Positions 1 to 6,343 are shown, numbered from the stretch's first letter. The stretch is DNA of 6,793 nucleotides from an uncultured Pseudorhodobacter sp. (GCA_937910975.1 CALEMZ010000117.1:1-6793), one strand, 5' to 3'. Numbers and translations: made by a program. The notes: generated by a model from the letters alone, not told the origin.

Positions 1-218
1 CGACCCGGATAGCCCTCGGCATATTTGTTGGTCATGACCGAGCCTTGCGCCTCCATCACGGCGCGGCTGACGATGTTTTCGCTCGCGATCAGCTCGATCT
101 CATCGCGCTGGCGGCCCAGCTCAAGGGTGATCGCGTCAAAAAGCGCAGGGTCGCGGCTGGCCAGCGTTTCGGTGAAAAATCCATCGTCGCGGTGGGCGGC
201 GGTTTTTGGGGCGTTCAT
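1..218 (-). CDS. glyA: Serine hydroxymethyltransferase, N-terminal part (cut by window edge)
   Basis: This is the first 72 codons of a PLP enzyme that interconverts serine and glycine while loading or unloading one-carbon units on tetrahydrofolate in the cytoplasm. The - strand reading begins MNAPKTAAHRDDGFF and contains the family signature ELIASEN (about residues 42-48) followed by TNKYAEGYPG (about 63-72), both typical of the GlyA N-terminus. The rest (the family is about 420-435 aa) lies beyond the left edge. The ATG (complement of 216-218) is preceded by AGGAG (complement of 225-229) at a 6-nt spacing, which supports this start. It is transcribed divergently from nadK across a 251-bp gap. 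No convincing sigma-70 promoter was found in that gap on this strand. The identification is secure because the signatures are unambiguous. Confidence 0.96.
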   Translation of the reverse strand, partial: MNAPKTAAHRDDGFFTETLASRDPALFDAITLELGRQRDEIELIASENIVSRAVMEAQGSVMTNKYAEGYPG

Positions 219-346
219 GGGCGTCTCCTGTCTGGTCGCTAGGCGAAAGGGTTGGCGCTGTGTAGAGCAGCTTGCTCCGTTGAGAAAGGTGAGAATCCGC
301 CCTAGCCCCGCGTTTGCGCGACATTACGGTTTCGGATCGGGAACTT

Positions 347-356
347 TTAGCGCTAA
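347..356. promoter_or_regulatory. Perfect palindrome TTAGCGCTAA, LacI-family-operator-like
   Basis: A perfect 10-bp palindrome lies in the glyA-nadK divergent intergenic region, 129 bp before the glyA start and 114 bp before the nadK start. Widened to 14 bp (345-358) it reads TTTTAGCGCTAACG, two mismatches from TGTTAGCGCTAACA, the kind of CG-centred operator that LacI-family regulators use in alphaproteobacteria (recalled, not searched). Whether any protein binds here is inference. No LacI-type regulator is encoded in the window. Confidence 0.35.
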
Positions 357-399
357 CGCTTCAGAAAGCTGGTGCAAGCGTGCCCGGGGGGTTGAGTTT

Positions 400-412
400 G
401 GTCGATGCGACC
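400..412. promoter_or_regulatory. Short inverted repeat GGTCG-ATG-CGACC upstream of nadK
   Basis: A perfect 5-bp inverted repeat with a 3-nt centre lies 57 bp upstream of the nadK start. A weak sigma-70-like pair overlaps it: TTGGTC (398-403), 17-bp spacer, TATGCA (421-426), each box matching only three consensus positions. It could be a small operator or chance. Confidence 0.2.
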
Positions 413-469
413 GCCAAGACTATGCAGGGGCTACATTTGGTGGCCTGATCGGGAAGAGGCGCGCGACAG

Positions 470-1231
470 GTGACACCACGGATCGCATTTTTGGCCAGCG
501 GGGTAGAGGCTGCGCAAACAGCACTTGCCGCACTTACGGCCCGCTATGGCAATACCCAACCGGAAGCGGCCAGCTATGTTGTCGCCCTGGGTGGGGATGG
601 CTTCATGCTGCAAACCCTGCACCAGACCCAAAGCCTCGACATCCCTGTTTACGGTATGAACTGCGGCACCATCGGGTTTTTGATGAATACTTACGGCGAG
701 AATGATCTGCTGAGCCGACTGGCCAAGGCGGGGGAAGAGGTACTCAACCCGCTCGTGATGCGGGCCGAAACGGTGGGTGGTGCTGTGGCGATGGGGTTGG
801 CAATCAATGAGGTCAGCCTGTTGCGCGCAGGCCCTCAGGCCGCGAAACTGCGTATATCGGTGGATGGTAAGGTGCGGATGGAGGAATTGGTGTGTGATGG
901 TGCATTGGTGGCCACGCCCGCCGGCTCCACCGCCTATAACTACTCGGCCCACGGACCGATTGTACCCATCGGCGCGGATGTGTTGGCCCTGACGGCGATT
1001 GCCGCTTTCCGGCCAAGGCGCTGGCGCGGCGCGCTTTTACCCAAGGCGGCGGTGGTGCGCTTTGACGTGCTGGAGGCCGATAAACGCCCCGTCCGCGCCG
1101 ATGCCGACAGTATGTCGGTGCCTGATGTGTTATCGGTAGAAATTCGCAGCGAGCCGGGCATCCGCCACCGGATTCTGTTTGATGAAGGCCATGGACTGGA
1201 AGAACGCCTGCTGCGCGAGCAATTCGCCTGA
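470..1231 (+). CDS. nadK: NAD kinase (ATP-dependent NAD+ 2'-phosphotransferase)
   Basis: This cytoplasmic enzyme phosphorylates NAD+ to NADP+ and so sets the NADP(H) pool. The 253-aa product has the family hallmarks in order: GGDG (residues 41-44, nucleotide/phosphate binding), GTIGFLMN (66-73), the NE motif in INEVSLLR (113-114), and the glycine-rich TPAGSTAYNYSAHGPIV region (149-165), followed by RPRRWRGALLP (181-191). SAHGPI in place of SAGGPI and the short length are what I expect of alphaproteobacterial NadK. GTG is chosen as start because the protein begins directly at the first beta strand (TPRIAFLASG) and GGAAGAGG (452-459) sits 10 nt upstream. Oddities: the usual TPI-S-PF stretch before RPRRW reads TAIAAF, losing two prolines, and Cys65 stands where many relatives have Arg. 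It is divergent from glyA and convergent with the response regulator gene. NADP made here is the cofactor of the MaeB-type malic enzyme at the right edge, but that link is only metabolic. Confidence 0.95.
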   Translation: MTPRIAFLASGVEAAQTALAALTARYGNTQPEAASYVVALGGDGFMLQTLHQTQSLDIPVYGMNCGTIGFLMNTYGENDLLSRLAKAGEEVLNPLVMRAETVGGAVAMGLAINEVSLLRAGPQAAKLRISVDGKVRMEELVCDGALVATPAGSTAYNYSAHGPIVPIGADVLALTAIAAFRPRRWRGALLPKAAVVRFDVLEADKRPVRADADSMSVPDVLSVEIRSEPGIRHRILFDEGHGLEERLLREQFA

Positions 1232-1246
1232 GCGATTGCGGCAAGA

Positions 1247-1259
1247 ACCGCTGTGCGGT
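1247..1259. terminator. Weak hairpin between convergent nadK and response-regulator genes
   Basis: ACCGC-TGT-GCGGT forms a 5-bp stem in the 27-bp gap between the convergent stops, touching the stop codon of the regulator gene (1259-1261). On the + strand CAGCTTTTCT follows, giving a short U-rich stretch. On the - strand only TTCTT follows. An alternative stem GCGG/CCGC (1238-1251) competes. It may be a weak shared terminator. Confidence 0.3.
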
Positions 1260-2728
1260 CAGCTTTTCTGCGGCTTAACCCATTGCTCCAGCTTGCGGTA
1301 GAGCGTGGAAGGCGAAACCTCCAGCACCCGCGCCGCCCGTGGCACCGAGCCGCCATGCATTGCGATCGTCGCCTCGATTATACGCCGCTCAGCTTCGACA
1401 AGCGGCAGGCCCAACAATGCATCCAGATCGGCAGGCCCTCGGGGCGCCTCTTGCGTAGCGTCATGCAGGTTCATTGGGGTGGTATGGGTGCCGATATCGT
1501 CGGGCAGCATATGCCGCTCGACCATGGGGCCATCGTAAAGCACGGTCACATTGCGGATCACGTTCAGCACTTGGCGCACATTTCCCGGCCAGGGCAGATC
1601 GCGAAACAGGCCGCGCACATCGGGAGAAAGTGATACAAAGGCGCGCCCTTCCTCTTGGGCAAAGCGCAGCAGGGCGGCTTCGGCAATCTCGATCACGTCA
1701 TCATGGCGGTCGCGCAGGGGCGGCATATGGATCGGCACGACATAGAGCCGATAATACAAATCCTCGCGGAACTGACCACGGCGCACGGCCTCGGCCGGGT
1801 CACGGTTGGTGGCGCAGACAATCCGCACATTCACCTTGCGCGGGCGCGTGGCCCCCACCGGCTGCACGGTGGAGGTTTGCAGAAATCGCAACAGTTTGGT
1901 TTGCAAGGCAGGCAGCATCTCGCAGACCTCATCGAGAAACAGCGTGCCGCCATCAGCCGCTGCCGCCGCCCCGATCTTGTCCGAAACCGCCCCCGTGAAA
2001 GAGCCTTTCACATGGCCAAACACCTCTGATTCCAACAGTTCCGCTGGAATGGCCCCGCAATTCAACGCAATAAACGGCCCGGCACTGCGCGGTGATTGCT
2101 GATGCACGGCTAGCGCGCACAGTTCCTTCCCTGTGCCGCTTTCGCCGGTGATAAATACCGTGGCCATGCTTTGCGAGACCGAGGAAATCTTGGTCTGCAC
2201 ACGGATCATGGCCTGCGAATGCCCGATAAATACACCCTCTGGCAGTGGCGACGGCTGGCGCATCGCGCTGCGCGGGGCCGCGACCGCCGCTACGCTGCCC
2301 GGCACTGCGGCAAGCCGCAAAGCATTGTCAATGCAGGATAAAAATCGTTGCTCATCAAAGGGTTTAACCAAGAATTCATGCGCCCCAGCACGCATCGCTT
2401 CGACCGCTTTGTTGATGGTGCCATTGGCGGTGATCACGATGACGCAGGTGTCGGCCTGCCGGGCCAACATATCTTGCATCAGATCAAGCCCGTCGCGGTC
2501 AGGCAGTGTCAGGTCCAACAACACGATACGCGGGGATTCGGAGTTGAACTTGGCAAGCCCTTCGGCGGCGGTCGCGGCGGTGACTACCTTATGCCCGGCA
2601 TTGATCAGGGTTAAACGATAGATCAGCTGCAAGGACAGCGTATCCTCGATCAGCAAGATCGGGCGGGCGCTGAGGGCCTTGGATTTGCTTCGGGGCTTTG
2701 GGTCGGCAGGGCTGGCGGCTTGGGTCAT
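1259..2728 (-). CDS. LuxO-like sigma-54-dependent response regulator (REC-AAA+-FIS HTH)
   Basis: This 489-aa NtrC-class regulator would, when phosphorylated, remodel sigma-54 RNA polymerase at -24/-12 promoters. The receiver domain (about 22-140) has the acidic pair E28/D29, phosphoacceptor D72 in IVLLDLTLPD, T100 and K122. The AAA+ domain (about 165-410) has Walker A GESGTGKE (195-202), the sigma-54 loop GSFTGA (242-247, canonical GAFTGA), Walker B GGTLFLDE (260-267), CATNRD (305-310), arginine-finger region FREDLYYRL (320-328) and WPGNVRQ (380-386). A FIS-type HTH fills about 446-483 (PRAARVLEVSPSTLYRKL). GHVKG before the loop, LFLDEVCEM and CATNRDP closely resemble Vibrio LuxO, so I call it LuxO-like without claiming orthology. 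All catalytic residues are present. The ATG lies 2 nt after the kinase stop, which indicates translational coupling and makes the kinase the probable partner. Its targets are unknown. A basic, Ala/Pro-rich 20-residue stretch precedes the receiver. Confidence 0.92.
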   Translation of the reverse strand: MTQAASPADPKPRSKSKALSARPILLIEDTLSLQLIYRLTLINAGHKVVTAATAAEGLAKFNSESPRIVLLDLTLPDRDGLDLMQDMLARQADTCVIVITANGTINKAVEAMRAGAHEFLVKPFDEQRFLSCIDNALRLAAVPGSVAAVAAPRSAMRQPSPLPEGVFIGHSQAMIRVQTKISSVSQSMATVFITGESGTGKELCALAVHQQSPRSAGPFIALNCGAIPAELLESEVFGHVKGSFTGAVSDKIGAAAAADGGTLFLDEVCEMLPALQTKLLRFLQTSTVQPVGATRPRKVNVRIVCATNRDPAEAVRRGQFREDLYYRLYVVPIHMPPLRDRHDDVIEIAEAALLRFAQEEGRAFVSLSPDVRGLFRDLPWPGNVRQVLNVIRNVTVLYDGPMVERHMLPDDIGTHTTPMNLHDATQEAPRGPADLDALLGLPLVEAERRIIEATIAMHGGSVPRAARVLEVSPSTLYRKLEQWVKPQKS

Positions 2729-2730
2729 GC

Positions 2731-4227
2731 CTATGCCTGCCGATCAGAAGCGATATTGTCAATAAAGGCGATCAATTCAGTCAATCCAGTAAGCAAAGCT
2801 TCGGCCTGCTCGGCAATATGTTGCGCATTGCCCGCGATTGCCGCCGTGTTGAAGGCGCGGGAAGCTTCTTCCAGAATATGCGCACCCGCTGTGCCTGCAA
2901 GCGCCACCAAAACATGCGAAGCGCCACGCAGCGCCCGCCAGTCCAGCTCTGGCAAGGCGGTGATAAGATCTGCTTCCACCGCTGCCAGATCCTCCTGAAA
3001 CCGGGTAATCAATTCTGTCGCCAAATCTGCACCAGCAATATCGAGAAGATGCAAGAAGGCCTTTGGATCGATCGCGGTCTCGGTGTCAGCCGTGGGCAGG
3101 GTAAGCACCGCCTGCAATGCCTCGGCCAGAGGTTTGGCGGAGCTAATCGGCTTGATCAGCACCGCATTGGCACCGGCCGCCCGCGCCTGATCATGAAATT
3201 CCTCCAGATGATGCGCCGTCAGGATCACAATGGGGAGGCGGGCCAGATCACCCGGCGTCGCCCTGATCCGTGCGCAAACCTCAGGCCCGCTTAGCCCCGG
3301 CATATCATGATCAAGGATCGCCACATCAAACGCCCCCGATTGTAGCGCCGCGATGGCAGACCCGCCATCGCGCACCATGGTGGCATGGGCGCCAAGCTGC
3401 CCCAGATATTGCGACAGAACCAGAAGCTGGGTCGTACTGTCATCGGCCAGCAGGACCTGCAGGCCGTGAAACGTTGTGGCCGAGCCTTGGGCCGGGGCCA
3501 CCTTTGGAACCGGAACGGGCAGAATTGGCAGGCAAAACTCTGCCGCGCCCCCGCCCGTAGGCGTATTGCGCAGCCGAATCCGCCCCCCCATTCGCTCGCT
3601 CAGCGCTAGCGCGATAGAAAGGCCCAGCCCATGGCCTTCGTCCTCTTGCCAGGCGGGAAGGGCGCGGTGGTCCGCAGCGCGTGCCGCCGTTTCGTCCGAG
3701 ACATGGCTTGGAAAGCCGGGACCTTGGTCGACGATGTTGAAGCAAAGCTCTTTCTGGTCTGGATGCCGCACCTCAAGAGTAACAAGCCCGTCCCCTGAAT
3801 GTATGAGGGCATTGCCGAGCAGATTGGACAGCACCCGCTCGACTGCCACAAGGTTGCACATGACAACCTCCGGCAGGTTGGGAGCAGCCGAAACCACCAC
3901 GCGGGCGCGTGGTTTTCCTGCGGCATCCGCATAGGCAAAGCGGCGCATCAGATCATTCAGCAATCGGCTAAGATGGACGGGGGCCATCGGCAAGTCTTCC
4001 GCGGTTCTTCCCAAAACGGTCGAGAGCGCCACTTCCAGGAGCCGAAACAACCCCTCACCAGAGGCTTTCACCCGTTCAAGCTGCTGCCGATTATCCGTGC
4101 CAAGGGTCGATGCATCCATCAGCTCCAGCCCGGCCATGACATCAGTCATCACAGACCTTATATCATGGGCCAGAAGCGCAAGCTCCTCGGCCATCGGATC
4201 AGAAGAGTCGGCTGGGGGGCGCGTCAA
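2731..4227 (-). CDS. Cytoplasmic hybrid histidine kinase with receiver and HPt domains (HisKA-HATPase-REC-HPt)
   Basis: A 498-aa phosphorelay kinase that probably feeds the sigma-54 regulator encoded 2 nt downstream. The H-box is LLAHDIRS with phosphorylatable H21, so nothing precedes the dimerisation helix: there is no sensor and no transmembrane segment. ATPase motifs follow: N-box LSNLLGNALIHS (N139), G1 DQGPGFP (167-173) and G2 GHGLGLS (198-204); a clear F-box is missing. The receiver (about 255-375) has D262/D263, phosphoacceptor D306 in ILDHDMPG, T337 and K359. The C-terminal HPt (about 385-495) has H438 in ASHVLVALAGTAGA, but the usual Lys and Gly at +3/+4 are Val and Ala. The start is TTG: AGGAG (4236-4240) lies 8 nt upstream of it, whereas the in-frame ATG at 4192-4194 has no ribosome-binding site. 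The order kinase-receiver-HPt is that of multistep relays such as LuxQ/LuxU, fused and without a sensor. The input signal is not visible here. Confidence 0.9.
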   Translation of the reverse strand: MTRPPADSSDPMAEELALLAHDIRSVMTDVMAGLELMDASTLGTDNRQQLERVKASGEGLFRLLEVALSTVLGRTAEDLPMAPVHLSRLLNDLMRRFAYADAAGKPRARVVVSAAPNLPEVVMCNLVAVERVLSNLLGNALIHSGDGLVTLEVRHPDQKELCFNIVDQGPGFPSHVSDETAARAADHRALPAWQEDEGHGLGLSIALALSERMGGRIRLRNTPTGGGAAEFCLPILPVPVPKVAPAQGSATTFHGLQVLLADDSTTQLLVLSQYLGQLGAHATMVRDGGSAIAALQSGAFDVAILDHDMPGLSGPEVCARIRATPGDLARLPIVILTAHHLEEFHDQARAAGANAVLIKPISSAKPLAEALQAVLTLPTADTETAIDPKAFLHLLDIAGADLATELITRFQEDLAAVEADLITALPELDWRALRGASHVLVALAGTAGAHILEEASRAFNTAAIAGNAQHIAEQAEALLTGLTELIAFIDNIASDRQA

Positions 4228-4235
4228 GGTTCGCG

Positions 4236-4240
4236 CTCCT
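4236..4240 (-). promoter_or_regulatory. Ribosome-binding site deciding the TTG start of the hybrid kinase
   Basis: AGGAG on the - strand sits 8 nt before the TTG at 4225-4227. The next in-frame candidate, ATG at 4192-4194, is preceded by a C-rich stretch without any Shine-Dalgarno match, so the upstream TTG is preferred. Confidence 0.7.
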
Positions 4241-4300
4241 GAACGCGATAGGTGGGCTTGGAAACAAGGGTACAGGAAATCAACAACATCATCTGCGCAG

Positions 4301-4335
4301 GTTACGCGCTCTATGGGTAAAGTCCAGCGCGGAAC
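4301..4335 (-). other. Imperfect stem-loop in the kinase leader region
   Basis: GTTACGCGCT (4301-4310) pairs with AGCGCGGAAC (4326-4335) with a single mismatch around a 15-nt loop. It lies between the prpE terminator and the kinase gene, about 75-110 nt before the kinase start. It could form in the leader RNA or be read as an extended operator. No convincing sigma-70 or sigma-54 promoter was recognised between 4241 and 4340. Confidence 0.3.
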
Positions 4336-4339
4336 ATAG

Positions 4340-4369
4340 TTAACAGCCCACGATAACGCGGGCTGTTAA
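4340..4369 (-). terminator. Strong stem-loop terminator after prpE
   Basis: TTAACAGCCC (4340-4349) and GGGCTGTTAA (4360-4369) form a perfect 10-bp stem. The inner loop can add two more C-G pairs around ATAA. It begins 24 nt after the prpE stop, where a terminator is expected. On the - strand the flank after the stem is CTATGTT, so the U-tract is poor. The + strand side continues TTATTTCT, and the element may work in both directions. It separates prpE from the two-component operon. Confidence 0.6.
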
Positions 4370-4393
4370 TTATTTCTCCAAGGCTGACGCCCT

Positions 4394-6286
4394 TCAACCT
4401 TGCGCCAAGCCAATCGATTGCAATGCAAGCTTTATTTCATCCAAAACCGCGGGGTCTTCGATCGTGGCCGGGGCCTTGAAGGGTTCGTTGTCGGCAATCT
4501 TCACCATGGTAGAGCGCAAGATCTTGCCGGAACGGGTTTTGGGCAGGCGGTCCACCACGCAGGCACGCTTGAAATCCGCCACCGGGCCGATTTTTTTGCG
4601 CATCAGGGCCACACATTCCTCGATCACCTCAGCCTCATCACGGCCAGACCCGGCATTGAGGCACAAGAACCCTAGGGGCGACTGGCCCTTCAGCGCATCG
4701 GCCACGCCAATCACCGCGCATTCCGCCACATCCGGGTGGCCAGCCAGCACCTCCTCCATCGCCCCGGTGGACAGGCGGTGCCCTGCTACGTTGATCACGT
4801 CATCGGTGCGCGCCATGATATAAAGATAGCCATCCTCATCAATATAGCCCGCATCGCCGGTTTCATAAAAACCGGGGAAGGTGGTCAGGTAGGATTTCTT
4901 GAACCGCTCTTCGGCATTCCACAGGGTCGGCAAGGTGCCGGGGGGCAGCGGTAGTTTCACCGCAATCGCGCCCAGCGTGCCGGGGGCAACCGGGTGGCCA
5001 CCCTCATCCAGCACCTGCACATCATAGCCCGGCATTGGCACCGAAGGAGAGCCGATCTTGATCGGCAGCGCCTCAATCCCCAAGGGATTCGCGGCAATTG
5101 CCCAGCCGGTTTCGGTTTGCCACCAATGGTCCACCACTGGAATGTTCAGCGCGCCCGATGCCCAGTTGATCGTATCGGGATCAGCGCGCTCGCCCGCCAG
5201 AAACAGGGCTTGCAGGTGGCTCAGGTCATAATCGGCCATCAGCTTGGCCTGCGGGTCCAGCCGTTTAATCGCGCGAAGGGCTGTGGGGGCGGTGAAGAAA
5301 CTTTTGACCTTATGCTCCGCAATCACCCGCCAGAAGGTGCCTGCATCTGGCGTGCCAACGGGTTTGCCCTCAAACACCACTGTGGTGCAGCCCGCAATCA
5401 GCGGCCCGTAGCAGATATAGGAATGCCCCACGACCCAACCCACATCCGAGGCCGCCCAGAACACATCCCCCAGCCCAACATTATAGATGTTGCGCATCGA
5501 CCAATGGAGCGCAACGAGATGCCCGCCGGTGGGGCGCACCACGCCCTTGGGCGCGCCGGTGGTGCCGGAGGTATAGAGGATATAGGCCGGGTGATTGCCC
5601 GCAACCGGCACACAATTGGCAGGCGCCACCCCGTGTTGAAAGCCGTGCCAATCGAAGTCACGGCCTGGGGTCAGCTCGGCAACCTCCTGCTCGCGCTGGA
5701 AAATAACGCAAAAATCGGGCTTGTGCGTGGCGATGTCGATGGCGCCGTCCACCAGCGGTTTGTAATGGATCACGCGGGAAGGCTCCACCCCGCAGGAGGC
5801 CGCGATAATGGCCTTGGGTTTGCAATCATCAATCCGCACCGCCAGCTCACTGGCGGCAAAGCCGCCGAAGACCACCGAATGCACCGCGCCAAGCCGCGCG
5901 CAGGCCAGCATCGCCTCCAGCGCCTCTGGCACCATCGGCATATAGATCAGCACACGGTCACCCTTTTCCACGCCTTTGGCGCGCAGCGCACCGGCAAGGC
6001 TGGCCACGCGGTCGCGCAGTTCGGCATAGGTGATGGCATGTTTGCTGCGCGTGACGGGGCTGTCGTGGATGATGGCAATTTGGCCACCGCGCCCAGCCTC
6101 GACATGCCGATCCACCGCGTTCCAGCAGGTATTGACCATGCCATCGGTGAACCATTCGTAAAACGGCGCGCGGCTGTCGTTGAGCGCTCGGGAGGGGGGG
6201 GTGTCCCAGTCAATCGCCTGTGCGGCCTGCATCCAGAACCCTTCAGGATCGGCTTTCCAGCTTTGATAAACCTCTGCGTATGCCAA
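4394..6286 (-). CDS. prpE: Propionyl-CoA synthetase (propionate--CoA ligase, AMP-forming)
   Basis: This enzyme activates propionate with ATP and CoA to propionyl-CoA, AMP and PPi through a propionyl-adenylate, in the cytoplasm. The 630-aa protein (family about 625-635) starts AYAEVYQSWKADPEGFW, the usual PrpE N-terminus. Adenylating-enzyme motifs follow: the P-loop YTSGTTGAPKG (238-248), DHWWQTETG (386-394), ETGDAG (475-480), the hinge/A8 region ARTDDVINVAGHR (492-504), and PKTRSGKILR with catalytic K588, the lysine whose acylation switches off acyl-CoA synthetases of this family. The start is TTG (complement of 6284-6286) because AAGGAGGG (6293-6300) lies 6 nt upstream; reading further upstream adds 18 residues unlike the family. 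DHWW...GW rather than the acetyl-CoA synthetase form, together with the N-terminus, favours propionyl over acetyl substrate. It is preceded by a gene-free regulatory region and followed by a strong terminator, so it is probably monocistronic. The maeB neighbour suits propionate-derived C4 metabolism. Confidence 0.94.
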   Translation of the reverse strand: MAYAEVYQSWKADPEGFWMQAAQAIDWDTPPSRALNDSRAPFYEWFTDGMVNTCWNAVDRHVEAGRGGQIAIIHDSPVTRSKHAITYAELRDRVASLAGALRAKGVEKGDRVLIYMPMVPEALEAMLACARLGAVHSVVFGGFAASELAVRIDDCKPKAIIAASCGVEPSRVIHYKPLVDGAIDIATHKPDFCVIFQREQEVAELTPGRDFDWHGFQHGVAPANCVPVAGNHPAYILYTSGTTGAPKGVVRPTGGHLVALHWSMRNIYNVGLGDVFWAASDVGWVVGHSYICYGPLIAGCTTVVFEGKPVGTPDAGTFWRVIAEHKVKSFFTAPTALRAIKRLDPQAKLMADYDLSHLQALFLAGERADPDTINWASGALNIPVVDHWWQTETGWAIAANPLGIEALPIKIGSPSVPMPGYDVQVLDEGGHPVAPGTLGAIAVKLPLPPGTLPTLWNAEERFKKSYLTTFPGFYETGDAGYIDEDGYLYIMARTDDVINVAGHRLSTGAMEEVLAGHPDVAECAVIGVADALKGQSPLGFLCLNAGSGRDEAEVIEECVALMRKKIGPVADFKRACVVDRLPKTRSGKILRSTMVKIADNEPFKAPATIEDPAVLDEIKLALQSIGLAQG

Positions 6287-6292
6287 CGTATA

Positions 6293-6300
6293 CCCTCCTT
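6293..6300 (-). promoter_or_regulatory. Ribosome-binding site deciding the TTG start of prpE
   Basis: AAGGAGGG on the - strand, an almost perfect anti-Shine-Dalgarno match, ends 6 nt before TTG at 6284-6286. This fixes the start at the point where homology to PrpE begins, rather than at the upstream TTG of 6338-6340. Confidence 0.85.
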
Positions 6301-6311
6301 CGGTTTGCCAT

Positions 6312-6340
6312 TGCTTACGGTGCGCCTGCTTGTCTGACAA
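6312..6340 (-). promoter_or_regulatory. Putative sigma-70 promoter of prpE
   Basis: On the - strand, TTGTCA (6340-6335) differs from the -35 consensus TTGACA at one position. It is followed after 17 bp by TAAGCA (6317-6312), a poor -10 box with only the first two bases matching. Transcription would start near 6305, just before the ribosome-binding site. A weak -10 box would fit an activator-dependent promoter. Confidence 0.35.
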
Positions 6341-6341
6341 G
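6329..6341. promoter_or_regulatory. Palindrome CTTGTC-T-GACAAG overlapping the prpE -35 box
   Basis: A perfect 6-bp inverted repeat with a single central base lies 43-55 nt upstream of the prpE start codon and overlaps the putative -35 hexamer. Symmetry and position suit an operator for a dimeric regulator. The binding protein is unknown. Confidence 0.4.
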
Positions 6342-6343
6342 AA

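Noticed and set aside
219..469. A glycine or other riboswitch upstream of glyA
   Set aside because: No tandem aptamer-like conserved core or extended pairing was recognisable in the 251 bp on the glyA strand.
25..705. A 226-codon open frame on the + strand overlapping glyA, the intergenic region and nadK
   Set aside because: It crosses the glyA coding start and the first 230 bases of nadK in another frame, and its translation resembles no family. It is chance openness.
4994..6337. A 447-codon open frame on the + strand opposite prpE
   Set aside because: The - strand frame carries all PrpE motifs. The + frame is the usual long antisense opening of GC-rich codon usage, and its protein is low-complexity Arg/His/Gly with no recognisable domain.
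6287..6340. An 18-residue N-terminal extension of PrpE starting at TTG 6340
   Set aside because: It has no ribosome-binding site, no resemblance to PrpE N-termini, and would place coding over the promoter and the AAGGAGGG site.
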